From NCBI GenBank assembly GCA_026390635.1, contig JAPLFO010000140.1:19069-75425 (forward strand): 56,357 nt of DNA. Direction: 5' to 3'. The translations under genes were made by a program, and so were the position numbers. Origin of the DNA: Ignavibacteriales bacterium. GTDB taxonomy: Bacteria > Bacteroidota > Ignavibacteria > UBA10030 > UBA8401. Positions 24,402 through 32,612 of this stretch are shown here, piece after piece. Within the stretch, counting starts at the first letter, position 1, and each line of letters begins with the position of its first letter. Under the pieces are notes generated by a model. It worked only from the letters and a program-made list of their open reading frames with translations. It was not told where the DNA came from and searched no databases.

Positions 24402-25252
24402 TGTGGTTCTCCATATCGCGGAACGGCAATTACTCCTTCATTGCTCAACAATCGACAAAACACCGAGTCCGCCAGCACGGCGGCTACCGTTGTCCGTCCT
24501 CCATCAAGCATCATTTCCGAACGAATGAAGCGGAGACCGTGGCTGTAGTCCACCCAGCGCTCCGTGTGGCCGGTGTACAATGCTTGAATTGGAGTTCCAT
24601 CCCCACGATGCCAGCCGTAGATGGCAACTTTTCCCACCGGACAGCGATTGCTGATGACGACATCCTTTTTGTGTCCGGCGGTGAGTGCCCCGGCAGGATG
24701 GAGAGTCAATTGTGAATCCCTCTGTGTCCGGACGAAAGCATTGTGCTGCCGGAAAACCGGTACGGTTGTCATCTGTGCCGACGGAGCTATGGGCGCAGGC
24801 GTCAGCTTGACCGGCGCAGCGGCAAAGATTGCATCAACCATCGCGGTTGTCGGCAGACAGCAGCCGATCGAATCGGCCATGCGCTGAGCGATGCGGGGCG
24901 AGAGCGGGGTAAAGAAATAGTCGCTGTCGGATCCAACGGCACAGTAGTCCGGTGCAGCAAAGAATGTTGCGACATGTACAATCCCGCCGATTTCCGTACG
25001 GACTGTCACCGGAACGAACGAGCGCAAAAAGAACGGCACATTTCCTTTGAAGACTTCAGACTCGATGAGTGCCTCGCGCACCTCCCTCTCGAGTGTGTCC
25101 ATCTGCAAAGAGATGGCTGAACCGGCCGGCGCATCCGGCGCACGCGCCGGCAGCGGTAGATACTGCGCATCTGCACTGTGAAAATAAAAGAGGCACTGCA
25201 TCATCATGATGATGCAGTGCCTCAAGATCAAATGTCTGCCTGAAGGCAACAC
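24398..25252 (-). CDS. Conserved exported protein of unknown function
   Basis: 284 aa. A TTG at 25252, three bases after the HDOD stop codon and preceded by TAGGTTG, gives a signal peptide whose hydrophobic part is LILRHCIIMMMQCLFYF, cleaved near HSADA. The body has strongly patterned segments (FKGNVPFFLRSFVPVTV, DYCAVGSDSDYFFTPLSP, KKDVVISNR, KVAIYGWHRGDGTPIQ, ERWVDYSHGLRFI). I recall these from uncharacterised secreted proteins but can name no family. The ATG cluster near 25207 is an alternative start but would remove the signal. Coupled to the downstream hydrolase. Confidence 0.6.
   Translation of the reverse strand: MLPSGRHLILRHCIIMMMQCLFYFHSADAQYLPLPARAPDAPAGSAISLQMDTLEREVREALIESEVFKGNVPFFLRSFVPVTVRTEIGGIVHVATFFAAPDYCAVGSDSDYFFTPLSPRIAQRMADSIGCCLPTTAMVDAIFAAAPVKLTPAPIAPSAQMTTVPVFRQHNAFVRTQRDSQLTLHPAGALTAGHKKDVVISNRCPVGKVAIYGWHRGDGTPIQALYTGHTERWVDYSHGLRFIRSEMMLDGGRTTVAAVLADSVFCRLLSNEGVIAVPRYGEPQ
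25181..25223 (-). terminator. Terminator-like perfect palindrome inside the exported-protein reading frame
   Basis: A 34-bp perfect inverted repeat (25190-25223; arm GAGGCACTGCATCATCA) is followed on the minus strand by TTTTATTTT (25189-25181). This is a textbook intrinsic terminator for the HDOD gene. It overlaps codons of the next gene's signal peptide, so it may act as a partial terminator. Confidence 0.75.
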
Positions 25253-25255
25253 AAC

Positions 25256-26125
25256 CTACGAGAGAAGTTGGATGAGTTCCAGATTTTTCTCAAAATCTGC
25301 AGTGAGGTCCTGAATAACCTGCTCCAATGGGCGATCACGGAAAAATGCGTCAAATTCTCCCAGCATCCTGATCGCCTTATCCTCGGCAAGCGTAAAACCC
25401 TGCGGCTGCTCACCGACACCATAGCCCCATTGTTCGCACAGCAAATCGGCAAAACGGACAACCGCAGTCAACAGCGGATTCTGCTCCGACGTGCGCACAT
25501 CGTGATGGCATCGCATAACCTCAACGAACTCTGACGGGAGGCGCCATTTCTCTCCAAGCTGGCTTCCGATACTCGTGTGCGAAATGGACGCAACCTGCAC
25601 TTCGGCATCGACATCGCACAAAGAGCGTTCGCGGATCATTTGCTCAATCACCGGATTGGTCTCTGGAAAATATTGGATAAGCACCAGCTTCCCCATATCG
25701 TGCAGCAAGCCGGCGGTATATTCTTTCCCGTCGGTCAGGAATTTGTACCGGGATGCGACCATGCGGGAAACCGTCGCCGTCGTTACCGAATGTTTCCAGA
25801 GCGCCTCGAGACGTGCGTTCTGCTGTTGATTCAGGGAGATGAGACGCGCCTTCATGTGGTACGTCAGCAAGAGGCGTCCCGTTTCATCCAGACCGAGCAT
25901 CGTGATTGCGCTTTGGATACTCTTGACATTGCCGCGCAGACCGTAGAACGGGGAATTTGCCACACGAAGCATTTTTGTTGTCAATGCGGGATCGGACTCA
26001 ATGAGCCTGGTAATTTTCGACGTAGTGATTTTTTCATCAGTCATCGCATCGAGAATTTCCGCCACAACAGTGGGGAATGAGACGACTTCATTGATACGAT
26101 TTATTTCATTGCGGATATCACGCAT
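25256..26125 (-). CDS. HDOD-domain signalling protein
   Basis: 289 aa, almost entirely an HDOD domain: SFPTVVAEILDAMTDEKITTSKIT, then IESDPALTTKMLRVANSPFYGLRG, TAGLLHDMGKLVLIQYFP and the RCHHDV region. HDOD proteins are HD-like regulators in signalling and stress, and usually lack phosphodiesterase activity; here the HD pair (LLHDMGK) is retained. No receiver or output domain is fused. It has its own promoter in the gap after the DUF1460 gene and is followed by a strong palindrome. Confidence 0.9.
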   Translation of the reverse strand: MRDIRNEINRINEVVSFPTVVAEILDAMTDEKITTSKITRLIESDPALTTKMLRVANSPFYGLRGNVKSIQSAITMLGLDETGRLLLTYHMKARLISLNQQQNARLEALWKHSVTTATVSRMVASRYKFLTDGKEYTAGLLHDMGKLVLIQYFPETNPVIEQMIRERSLCDVDAEVQVASISHTSIGSQLGEKWRLPSEFVEVMRCHHDVRTSEQNPLLTAVVRFADLLCEQWGYGVGEQPQGFTLAEDKAIRMLGEFDAFFRDRPLEQVIQDLTADFEKNLELIQLLS

Positions 26126-26163
26126 GGCTGAATCCCGGCTGTGGAGTGGAAATTGGTGGACGT

Positions 26164-26192
26164 AAGATAGAAAAGTTCTTCTGCTTTCTCAA
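26164..26192 (-). promoter_or_regulatory. Putative internal promoter of the HDOD gene
   Basis: On the minus strand TTGAGA (26192-26187), a 17-bp spacer and TATCTT (26169-26164), about 40 bases before the HDOD start and partly in the gap after the DUF1460 stop. Confidence 0.45.
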
Positions 26193-26206
26193 CAGGTATC
26201 GTTTTC

Positions 26207-27112
26207 TCAGGCCGCAGGTTCGAGCGGCTCGGCAACGACAATTCCGGTTTGCTTGCTGTTCTTTGCCAGATAGTCGTGGAGTGGCGCTTCGGTGATCTGC
26301 ACTTTGTAACCGACGTTCGGAGCATGCATAAAATGCAGCTCGCCATTCTCCAGTCGAATGGCCACGCCGGTATGCGCAATATCCATCCCCGGGATATTCG
26401 TGGCGATACCGAGCAGGCTCCCTGTTTTTATTTTGTCCGCAAACAGATGTACGCTGCCCTTGGGCAGGAAGAATGTCTCCCGGTTGTTGATGGCTTCTTC
26501 CTGTTTGACGACCATCTCAAAGAACCGGTCATTCGCGAGCTGCGTGTAAGTGGAGCGGTGTGTAGTCATGAAGTTGATCGGCTTGGGAATCAGCTTGACA
26601 TTCTCATCGCCGAACAATTTTTTTGTTACAACTTTGATGACGCCCTTTTTTTCATTGTCGAACCAGTAATCGGTGGTGTAATGAAGTCTGCTGGGATAGC
26701 CGTCGATGATCCCGCCGCGATACCGGATGAACTGCAGCTGTACTTTGTAGTCGTCAAATGTGAATTTTTTCATCTTGATGCAGCGGGCAAGCACCAGGCT
26801 GTTCTCATAGAACGACACACAATCCAGCGCACGCATGTTGACAACGAGGCGCTCGTCACCCGGCTGCTCCAGCACATGGCCGACATAGTCTGTGCCAAGA
26901 AATGTCTTGCCGATCTCGACAATAATTTCGTTGATCGGGCGACCTGCGAGATTCTGATTGACCGCAAATTCGAATTTCTTCTTGCAGATGAGTGCATCGG
27001 CATCATCCATGTCCAGCGTTCCGGCCAATAATGATGAAGGAAAGAATTTGTCGAGTGCGAGTGGAAGAAGGGCTGCGGCTGCGGTTCGATGGAAGAACTC
27101 TCGTCTGTTCAT
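26207..27112 (-). CDS. DUF1460 (NlpC/P60-like amidase) protein with Tat-type signal
   Basis: 301 aa. The ATG at 27112 follows AAAGGATAGGGAC and opens with NRREFFHRTAAAALLPLAL, a twin-arginine-type signal. The body fits DUF1460: FLGTDYVGHVLE, NMRALDCVSFYENSLVLAR with the candidate catalytic Cys, and PGMDIAHTGVAIR plus LHFMHAPNVGYKVQI around the His. The family is annotated as N-acetylmuramoyl-L-alanine-amidase-like, with a predicted role in peptidoglycan-fragment cleavage. It lies 22 bases after dnaB. Confidence 0.85.
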   Translation of the reverse strand: MNRREFFHRTAAAALLPLALDKFFPSSLLAGTLDMDDADALICKKKFEFAVNQNLAGRPINEIIVEIGKTFLGTDYVGHVLEQPGDERLVVNMRALDCVSFYENSLVLARCIKMKKFTFDDYKVQLQFIRYRGGIIDGYPSRLHYTTDYWFDNEKKGVIKVVTKKLFGDENVKLIPKPINFMTTHRSTYTQLANDRFFEMVVKQEEAINNRETFFLPKGSVHLFADKIKTGSLLGIATNIPGMDIAHTGVAIRLENGELHFMHAPNVGYKVQITEAPLHDYLAKNSKQTGIVVAEPLEPAA

Positions 27113-27134
27113 GTCCCTATCCTTTCTGTATTCA

Positions 27135-28535
27135 TCAGAACGCCGGCTCGGCATCCGCCGGCGGCATGTACTCATTAAAGGACGGCATCGCAAGATTCTC
27201 GAAGCGGGCATATTCCTTGACAAATGTCAACTGTACTTCGCCGATCGGTCCATTCCGCTGCTTGCCGATGATAATTTCAGCCAAGCCCTCTGTCGATTTC
27301 CCGCCTTCTTCCAGAATATTGTACTTTTCCGGACGATGGACAAACAGCACAACGTCGGCATCCTGCTCGATGGCGCCCGATTCCCGAAGGTTGGCAAGCA
27401 TCGGGCGTTTGTCGTTGCTTGTTTCCACCGCACGATTGAGCTGCGACAACGCAATGACGGGAATATTCAGTTCTTTTGCCAGCGCTTTGAGCGAACGCGA
27501 GATCATGGAAATTTCCTGTTCGCGGCTCTGGACGTTTCTCGGCCCCTGCATCAGCTGCATGTAGTCGACGATGATCATTCCGACATTGTGTTCCACGCGG
27601 AGCCGCCGCGCTTTTGCGCGCAATTCCAGAATTCCCAACGCCGGTGTATCGTCGATGAATATTTTTGCATTGTGCAGTTTGCCGATGCGCGTACTCAACT
27701 GAGCCCACTGGCTGTCCGGAAGGCGGCCCGTGCGCACACTGTGTGCATCCACCCGCGCTTCGGCACAAATCAGCCGCAGCACCAACTGGTCTGCAGACAT
27801 TTCAAGACTGAAAAAACCAACCGGCACACCGTGATCGACCGCCGCGTTGCGCGCAGCAGAAAGAACGAATGCCGTTTTTCCCATACTCGGACGTCCGGCA
27901 ACAATAATCAGATCGGATCCCTGAAATCCGCCTGTCAGATTATCCAGCATTGAGAAACCGGACGGAACACCGGTAACGCCGCTGTGTTTTCCATGAATCG
28001 CTTCGAGCTTTTCCATGGTACGGAACAGCGCGTCTTTCATCTCCACGTAGCTGCGCTTCATCCGTCTTTCGGAAATCTTGAAGATTTCATTTTCTGCCCG
28101 GTCCAGCAGATCAAGCGCGTCTTCCGTTTCATTGAATGCCGAACGCGTAATTTCCGAACTGGCCGAGATCAGATTGCGCAGCAGCGCTTTCTCGAGAACG
28201 ATTTTTGCGTGATATTCCACGTTGGCGGCGGAGGTAACATGCATTGTCAAATCTGCAATATACACCGGCCCGCCTATGTCGTCCAGATGGCCGCGCCGGC
28301 GCAATTCTTCCACCACTGTCAGGGAATCTGCCGCTTCATTTTTTTCAAACAATCCAACGATTGCTTCAAATATTTTTTTGTGCGCCGGTTTATAAAATAC
28401 ATCGGCATCGAGAATTTCCAATGTTTTGGAGATGGCTTCCTTCTCCAGCAACATCGATCCCAAGACTGCCATTTCGACATCTTGTGCTTGCGGCGGCACC
28501 CGCCCGCTGGACTGTTCCATAGTTTGATCTGTCAT
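27135..28535 (-). CDS. dnaB: Replicative DNA helicase DnaB
   Basis: 466 aa, full length. The N-terminal DnaG-interaction domain (AVLGSMLLEKEAISKTLEIL) is followed by a linker and the RecA-like ATPase with Walker A AGRPSMGKTAF (~215), Walker B MIIVDYMQLM, LSQLNRAVE, and DLLRESGAIEQDAD-type motif H4 present as NLRESGAIEQDADVV. It encircles the lagging-strand template and unwinds DNA at the fork. No intein is seen, although this gene is a common intein site. Confidence 0.95.
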   Translation of the reverse strand: MTDQTMEQSSGRVPPQAQDVEMAVLGSMLLEKEAISKTLEILDADVFYKPAHKKIFEAIVGLFEKNEAADSLTVVEELRRRGHLDDIGGPVYIADLTMHVTSAANVEYHAKIVLEKALLRNLISASSEITRSAFNETEDALDLLDRAENEIFKISERRMKRSYVEMKDALFRTMEKLEAIHGKHSGVTGVPSGFSMLDNLTGGFQGSDLIIVAGRPSMGKTAFVLSAARNAAVDHGVPVGFFSLEMSADQLVLRLICAEARVDAHSVRTGRLPDSQWAQLSTRIGKLHNAKIFIDDTPALGILELRAKARRLRVEHNVGMIIVDYMQLMQGPRNVQSREQEISMISRSLKALAKELNIPVIALSQLNRAVETSNDKRPMLANLRESGAIEQDADVVLFVHRPEKYNILEEGGKSTEGLAEIIIGKQRNGPIGEVQLTFVKEYARFENLAMPSFNEYMPPADAEPAF

Positions 28536-28605
28536 GCTATAATATCAGAAATTGAAACGATAGGTTCAAAACGTCTCTTGAGAATACTTGTCAATACTTT
28601 TTTCT

Positions 28606-29334
28606 TCATGCGCGCCCAACCAGTTCATCATGCATGGTCCGCATGCGCTGGACATCCTCCCACGTCGGGCGTTTCCAATTCGGATTGCGCAGCAGCGCGG
28701 CCGGATGATAGGTAACGATCACCGGAGTTTCACGGTACGTGTGCGTCCGTGTACGCAGATTCCCCATCGACTCCGTGGTTCGCAGCAGCGTCTGCGCAGC
28801 TGTCAGTCCCAGACAGAGAATGACCTTCGGATTGATCAGTTCGATCTGTTTCCACAAATACGGTTCACAGCGTTCGACCTCGGATGGATTCGGTTTCCGG
28901 TTGTTCGGAGGACGGCACTTAATAATATTGGCGATATAGACTTCTTCACGTTTGAACTGTACGGCCTCCAGGATTTTGTTCAGGAGTTGTCCCGCACGCC
29001 CGACAAACGGTTCGCCCTGTGCATCTTCATCCGCGCCCGGCGCCTCGCCAACCACCATGAGTGTCGCCCGGGGATTACCGACGCCGAAAACAAATTTTGT
29101 GCGTGTGCTGCCGAGCGGGCATTCGAGACAAGTGCAGATAGATGCGTTCAGTTGATCGAGAGTTGCCGCCTGCTTCCAGGAAGCGGATGCGGGGATTGGA
29201 GTCACTGGCTGGGATTCACTTTCCGGTTTTTGTGCAGAACGGCGCTCTGTCAGCATCGATCCGCCGAATAATTCCCGTTCCTGTTGAATGAAGTCCTCTA
29301 TGTCCGACAAAACACTCTGGTAGTCTCTGGGCAT
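28606..29334 (-). CDS. Uracil-DNA glycosylase, type 4 (4Fe-4S)
   Basis: 242 aa. The C-terminal ~190 residues are family-4 UDG: cluster cysteines in [13 protein letters not shown] and in [10 protein letters not shown]...ERCEPYL, motif [21 protein letters not shown] and motif [12 protein letters not shown]. It excises uracil from DNA and binds an iron-sulfur cluster. The first ~50 residues are a low-complexity linker. It is in the same run as coaBC and dnaB (22-base and 70-base gaps). Confidence 0.93.
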   Translation of the reverse strand: MPRDYQSVLSDIEDFIQQERELFGGSMLTERRSAQKPESESQPVTPIPASASWKQAATLDQLNASICTCLECPLGSTRTKFVFGVGNPRATLMVVGEAPGADEDAQGEPFVGRAGQLLNKILEAVQFKREEVYIANIIKCRPPNNRKPNPSEVERCEPYLWKQIELINPKVILCLGLTAAQTLLRTTESMGNLRTRTHTYRETPVIVTYHPAALLRNPNWKRPTWEDVQRMRTMHDELVGRA

Positions 29335-29356
29335 TGCTATCGTTTCCGGATGCGTC

Positions 29357-30571
29357 TTACAATAACTGTGCGATGCGATTCAGGATTTCCGTTGCCACGT
29401 CGAATTTTGACATCTTGGGGAGGGACTCGACAGCGCCATTGGCGGAGATAATGGTCACAACATTCGTTTCGGTACCGAATGCCGCCCCTTCGTCGCGCGT
29501 ACTGTTCAGAACGATATAATCGAAATTCTTTTCTTTCAATTTCTTTGTCGCGTTTTCCAGTTCATCGTTGGTCTCGAGGGCGAAGCCGACATGAATGCGC
29601 GATCCTTTTTCTTTTCCAAGTTCCTTCGCAATGTCGGTGGTCGAAAGGAGGGAGAGCGTTCGTCCGCCGTTCTGGTTCTGATCTTTTTTAATCTTGGAGT
29701 CTGCGGGGGCGGCCGGCGTAAAATCCGCGACCGCGGCGGCCAGAATCATAATCTTTGCCTCGCGTGCAGCATGTGACACGGCTGCGTACATTTCTGCCGC
29801 AGTTTCAACATTCACACGGGTGACGTGTGAGGGTGTTGCGAGAGCAACTGGTCCGGAAACGAGCGTCACCTCTCCACCCCGCTCCGCCGCACATTGCGCA
29901 AGAGCAAACCCCATTTTTCCGGATGACCTGTTGCCGATAAACCGGACCGGATCAATCGGTTCATGCGTGGGACCGGCGGTCACGACAATTTTCCTGCCGG
30001 CAAAATCGTTTCGCAAGCCCGCGACGATATTTTCTACAAACGCCACAATGGTTTCCGGTTCCGGAAGCCGTCCTCGACCGCTCAGACCGCTGGCAAGTTC
30101 ACCCGCTTCCGGCGGCAGCACGCGGCATCCGCGCTCCCGGAGTGTGGAAATATTGTGTTGTGTCGCCGCATGCTCAAACATATCAACATCCATGGATGGT
30201 GCAAGCGCCAGCGGACAGCGCAGCGCAAGCGCCGTCGCCGAAACGACATCATCCGCCAATCCTTGAGCGAGCTTGGCTATCATATCTGCGGTTGCCGGCG
30301 CCACGAGCATCACATCGGCCCACAGCCCGAGATCGATATGCCGCACTCCTGCCGCCGTCGATGAATGGCTGTCCTGCGGCCAGAGAGAAACGGTGACCTC
30401 TTCCTGCGAAAGCGCAGAAAATGTCAACGGCGCAACGAATTGCGTTGCGGCCCGCGTCATCAACACACGCACTTCTGCACCCGCCTTTTTCAACAGCCGT
30501 ACCACGGAGCAGACCTTATAAGCAGCGATGCCGCCGCAGACGCCGATCAGTATGTGCTTATTCTGCAACAC
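29357..30571 (-). CDS. coaBC: Bifunctional phosphopantothenoylcysteine decarboxylase/synthase
   Basis: 404 aa. The N-terminal CoaC flavoprotein has GVCGGIAAYKVCSVVRLL, the catalytic His in GVRHIDLG, APATADMIAKLAQG and PSMDVDMFEH. The C-terminal CoaB has VVTAGPTHEPIDPVRFIGNRSSGKMG and ILAAAVADFTP. Together they make phosphopantetheine from phosphopantothenate and cysteine for coenzyme A. It overlaps rpoZ by 14 bases, indicating coupling. Confidence 0.95.
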   Translation of the reverse strand: MLQNKHILIGVCGGIAAYKVCSVVRLLKKAGAEVRVLMTRAATQFVAPLTFSALSQEEVTVSLWPQDSHSSTAAGVRHIDLGLWADVMLVAPATADMIAKLAQGLADDVVSATALALRCPLALAPSMDVDMFEHAATQHNISTLRERGCRVLPPEAGELASGLSGRGRLPEPETIVAFVENIVAGLRNDFAGRKIVVTAGPTHEPIDPVRFIGNRSSGKMGFALAQCAAERGGEVTLVSGPVALATPSHVTRVNVETAAEMYAAVSHAAREAKIMILAAAVADFTPAAPADSKIKKDQNQNGGRTLSLLSTTDIAKELGKEKGSRIHVGFALETNDELENATKKLKEKNFDYIVLNSTRDEGAAFGTETNVVTIISANGAVESLPKMSKFDVATEILNRIAQLL

Positions 30572-30884
30572 TGGCCGGGGCTTCCGGTTCTTTGTAACGG
30601 AATTTCAATTCGTCGTTCAGAATCTCTCTGATTGCTTCTTCCGTCGGCTTCGGTCTCTTTTCAAATTCGAGGCTGATGCGCAGCTGATCCGGGTTGGCAT
30701 CCGGCTCTTCTTCTTCCGGATTGGAGCTGGAGGGGAGAATGGAAATTGTTTCCAGGCGCTGGTTGAACTCCAGCTTGGTCTCTTCATTGATCTGTCGTGC
30801 GCGCTTCGAGAGTACGACAATCGCTTCGTACACGTTTGCCGCTTTCGACTCAAGTTCGGAAATTTCAACTGATTTAATTGCCAT
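30558..30884 (-). CDS. rpoZ: RNA polymerase omega subunit
   Basis: 108 aa. Its position between gmk and coaBC is the conserved one. The N-terminal half has the omega signature: NVYEAIVVLSKRARQINEE. The remainder is an acidic, proline-rich tail (NPEEEEPDANP) followed by KPTEEAIREILNDELKF, the form common in Bacteroidota. It binds the beta-prime C-terminus and helps assemble the core enzyme. Confidence 0.9.
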   Translation of the reverse strand: MAIKSVEISELESKAANVYEAIVVLSKRARQINEETKLEFNQRLETISILPSSSNPEEEEPDANPDQLRISLEFEKRPKPTEEAIREILNDELKFRYKEPEAPASVAE

Positions 30885-30927
30885 GATGCATCCTTCTAAT
30901 GATGGTTGTTGGTGTTCGTATGCTCTC

Positions 30928-31491
30928 TTATTCCGCCGACAGATGCTTCGTCACGATCGCCTGCACTTCTTCGATGGCAACGTCCAGCTTGTCGTTGACG
31001 ACGCGGTAGTCAAATTCCTTTCCACGCTCCAATTCCATCGCCACGCGATCCATGCGCCGCTGGAATGTCTCCTCATCCTCTGTCTTTCTATTGCGCAAAC
31101 GTTCTCTCAGGATGTCGATGGACGGCGGCTCGACAAAAATCAGCACCGATTCTTTCGGGTAGACACGGCGGATGGACAATCCGCCGCGTACGTCTATGTC
31201 GAACAGCATGTTTTCTTTGCGATCGAGAACGCGGTTGACTTCACGCTTCAATGTTCCGTAATAGTTGCCGTAGATCACTTCGTGCTCAACAAGAGCATCT
31301 TCGCGGAGCAGCTGTTCAAACTCTTCACGGCCCAGAAAGAAATAGTCCCTTCCCTCCACTTCTACCGCACGCTTCGGACGCGTCGTTGCAGAAACCGAGA
31401 AGGCAAATTCCGGATGCCGTTCCAGAATTGATTTTACAATTGTTGTTTTTCCGCCGCCGCTCGGCGCGGAAATGACAAATAATTTGGACAT
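30928..31491 (-). CDS. gmk: Guanylate kinase
   Basis: 187 aa, typical size. The P-loop SAPSGGGKTT is at ~8-17 (the family more often has GPSGxGKST). The GMP-binding segment SVSATTRPKRAVEVEGRDYFF is intact; ENMLFDIDVRGG and the lid LRERLRNRKTEDEETFQRRM follow. It makes GDP from GMP and ATP. It sits between yicC and rpoZ, a classic arrangement. Confidence 0.95.
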   Translation of the reverse strand: MSKLFVISAPSGGGKTTIVKSILERHPEFAFSVSATTRPKRAVEVEGRDYFFLGREEFEQLLREDALVEHEVIYGNYYGTLKREVNRVLDRKENMLFDIDVRGGLSIRRVYPKESVLIFVEPPSIDILRERLRNRKTEDEETFQRRMDRVAMELERGKEFDYRVVNDKLDVAIEEVQAIVTKHLSAE

Positions 31492-31541
31492 TGTGTTCTT
31501 AATTCACAGTAGCTGTTGCTCAACATTGAGGAACAAATATC

Positions 31542-31566
31542 TGCCACAGTCCAGAGGACTGTGGCA
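31542..31566. repeat. Hairpin form of the GCCACAGTCC repeat
   Basis: TGCCACAGTCC (31542-31552), AGA, GGACTGTGGCA (31556-31566): a perfect 11-bp stem in the yicC-gmk gap. Its left arm equals the left end of the dispersed TTTGCCACAGTCC elements. It could act as an RNA processing or attenuation site within the operon. Confidence 0.75.
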
Positions 31567-31575
31567 GGTCTCTTT

Positions 31576-32457
31576 CTATTCAAAATTCTGCAATTGCTCG
31601 CGAATCTTTTCCATTTCATCCTTGATAGCAACCACGTGATGGGCAATAGCCGCATCGTTTGTTTTGGAACCGATCGTGTTTGCCTCGCGGTTCATCTCCT
31701 GGATCAGAAAGTTCAATTTCCTGCCGGCACCCTCTTCGCGCTCAAGTGCTTCGAGAAAAAATTTATTATGCGACCGGAACCGGACACATTCCTCTGTCAC
31801 ATCCAATTTGTCTGCCAGGAGCGCAATTTCGAGTTCCAGACGCTGAGTATCGATAATTCTTTTGTCGCTGACCAGCGCCTCGATGCGTTCCTGCAGTCGT
31901 GCACGCTCTTCCGGAACCTTTTGCTTTGCCAGCGTCTCCACTTCTTTCAGGCGGCTTTCGATTCCCTTAATGCGCTTGACCATGTCTTTCGCTATTTCCC
32001 GGCCTTCGTTCGCCCGCATGGTTTGCAGCTGCTCGATTGCCGCCACCAGCGCCTTTTCAAAAACAGTCCAGAGCGTCGTGTCGTCTTCCTCTTTCGCATC
32101 GTTCTCAAAAATATCGGAAAACGAAAGGAAGTGGCTCAGATTCACAGGCTCTTTCAGGCCGGCGGTCTTGCGAACGTCATTCAACAGCTTCTTATATGCC
32201 TTGACTGCATCCTTGTTCACGCGAACGGATATATTTGCATCCGCATCACCCTGCACTGTCGCATTCAGCGTAATCTTCCCCCGGATAACGCGCGAACGGA
32301 CCAGCTCCTTCATTTCATTTTCGCGAAGCGATAGCGAGCGCGGCACGCGGGAAACCAGTTCGAGATACCGGCTGTTCACGCTGCGAAGCTCAACAATCGC
32401 AGTAGTTCCGCCCGATGAGAATTCCCCACGCCCGTACCCGGTCATACTTCGGATCAT
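31576..32457 (-). CDS. yicC: YicC/YloC-family endoribonuclease
   Basis: 293 aa. The start at 32457 gives the invariant MIRSMTGYGRGE. The C-terminal DUF1732-like part ends with FLIQEMNREANTIGSKTNDAAIAHHVVAIKDEMEKIREQLQNFE, the most conserved segment. YicC proteins are endoribonucleases that affect sRNA turnover and stationary-phase stress. First gene of the yicC-gmk-rpoZ-coaBC string. Confidence 0.95.
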   Translation of the reverse strand: MIRSMTGYGRGEFSSGGTTAIVELRSVNSRYLELVSRVPRSLSLRENEMKELVRSRVIRGKITLNATVQGDADANISVRVNKDAVKAYKKLLNDVRKTAGLKEPVNLSHFLSFSDIFENDAKEEDDTTLWTVFEKALVAAIEQLQTMRANEGREIAKDMVKRIKGIESRLKEVETLAKQKVPEERARLQERIEALVSDKRIIDTQRLELEIALLADKLDVTEECVRFRSHNKFFLEALEREEGAGRKLNFLIQEMNREANTIGSKTNDAAIAHHVVAIKDEMEKIREQLQNFE

Positions 32458-32612
32458 AATTGCCGCTCCATTCCTGTGTAGCATTTAAGGTACGAAAAAT
32501 GCGATCGGCAGACAAGAAAAAAAACCTGCCGGAAACAGCTCAATTTGACGAAATTTGGGGACAATCCTCTGAGGTGTCGGCAAAGAACTGCGGTACAGAT
32601 CACGAAATCGGA

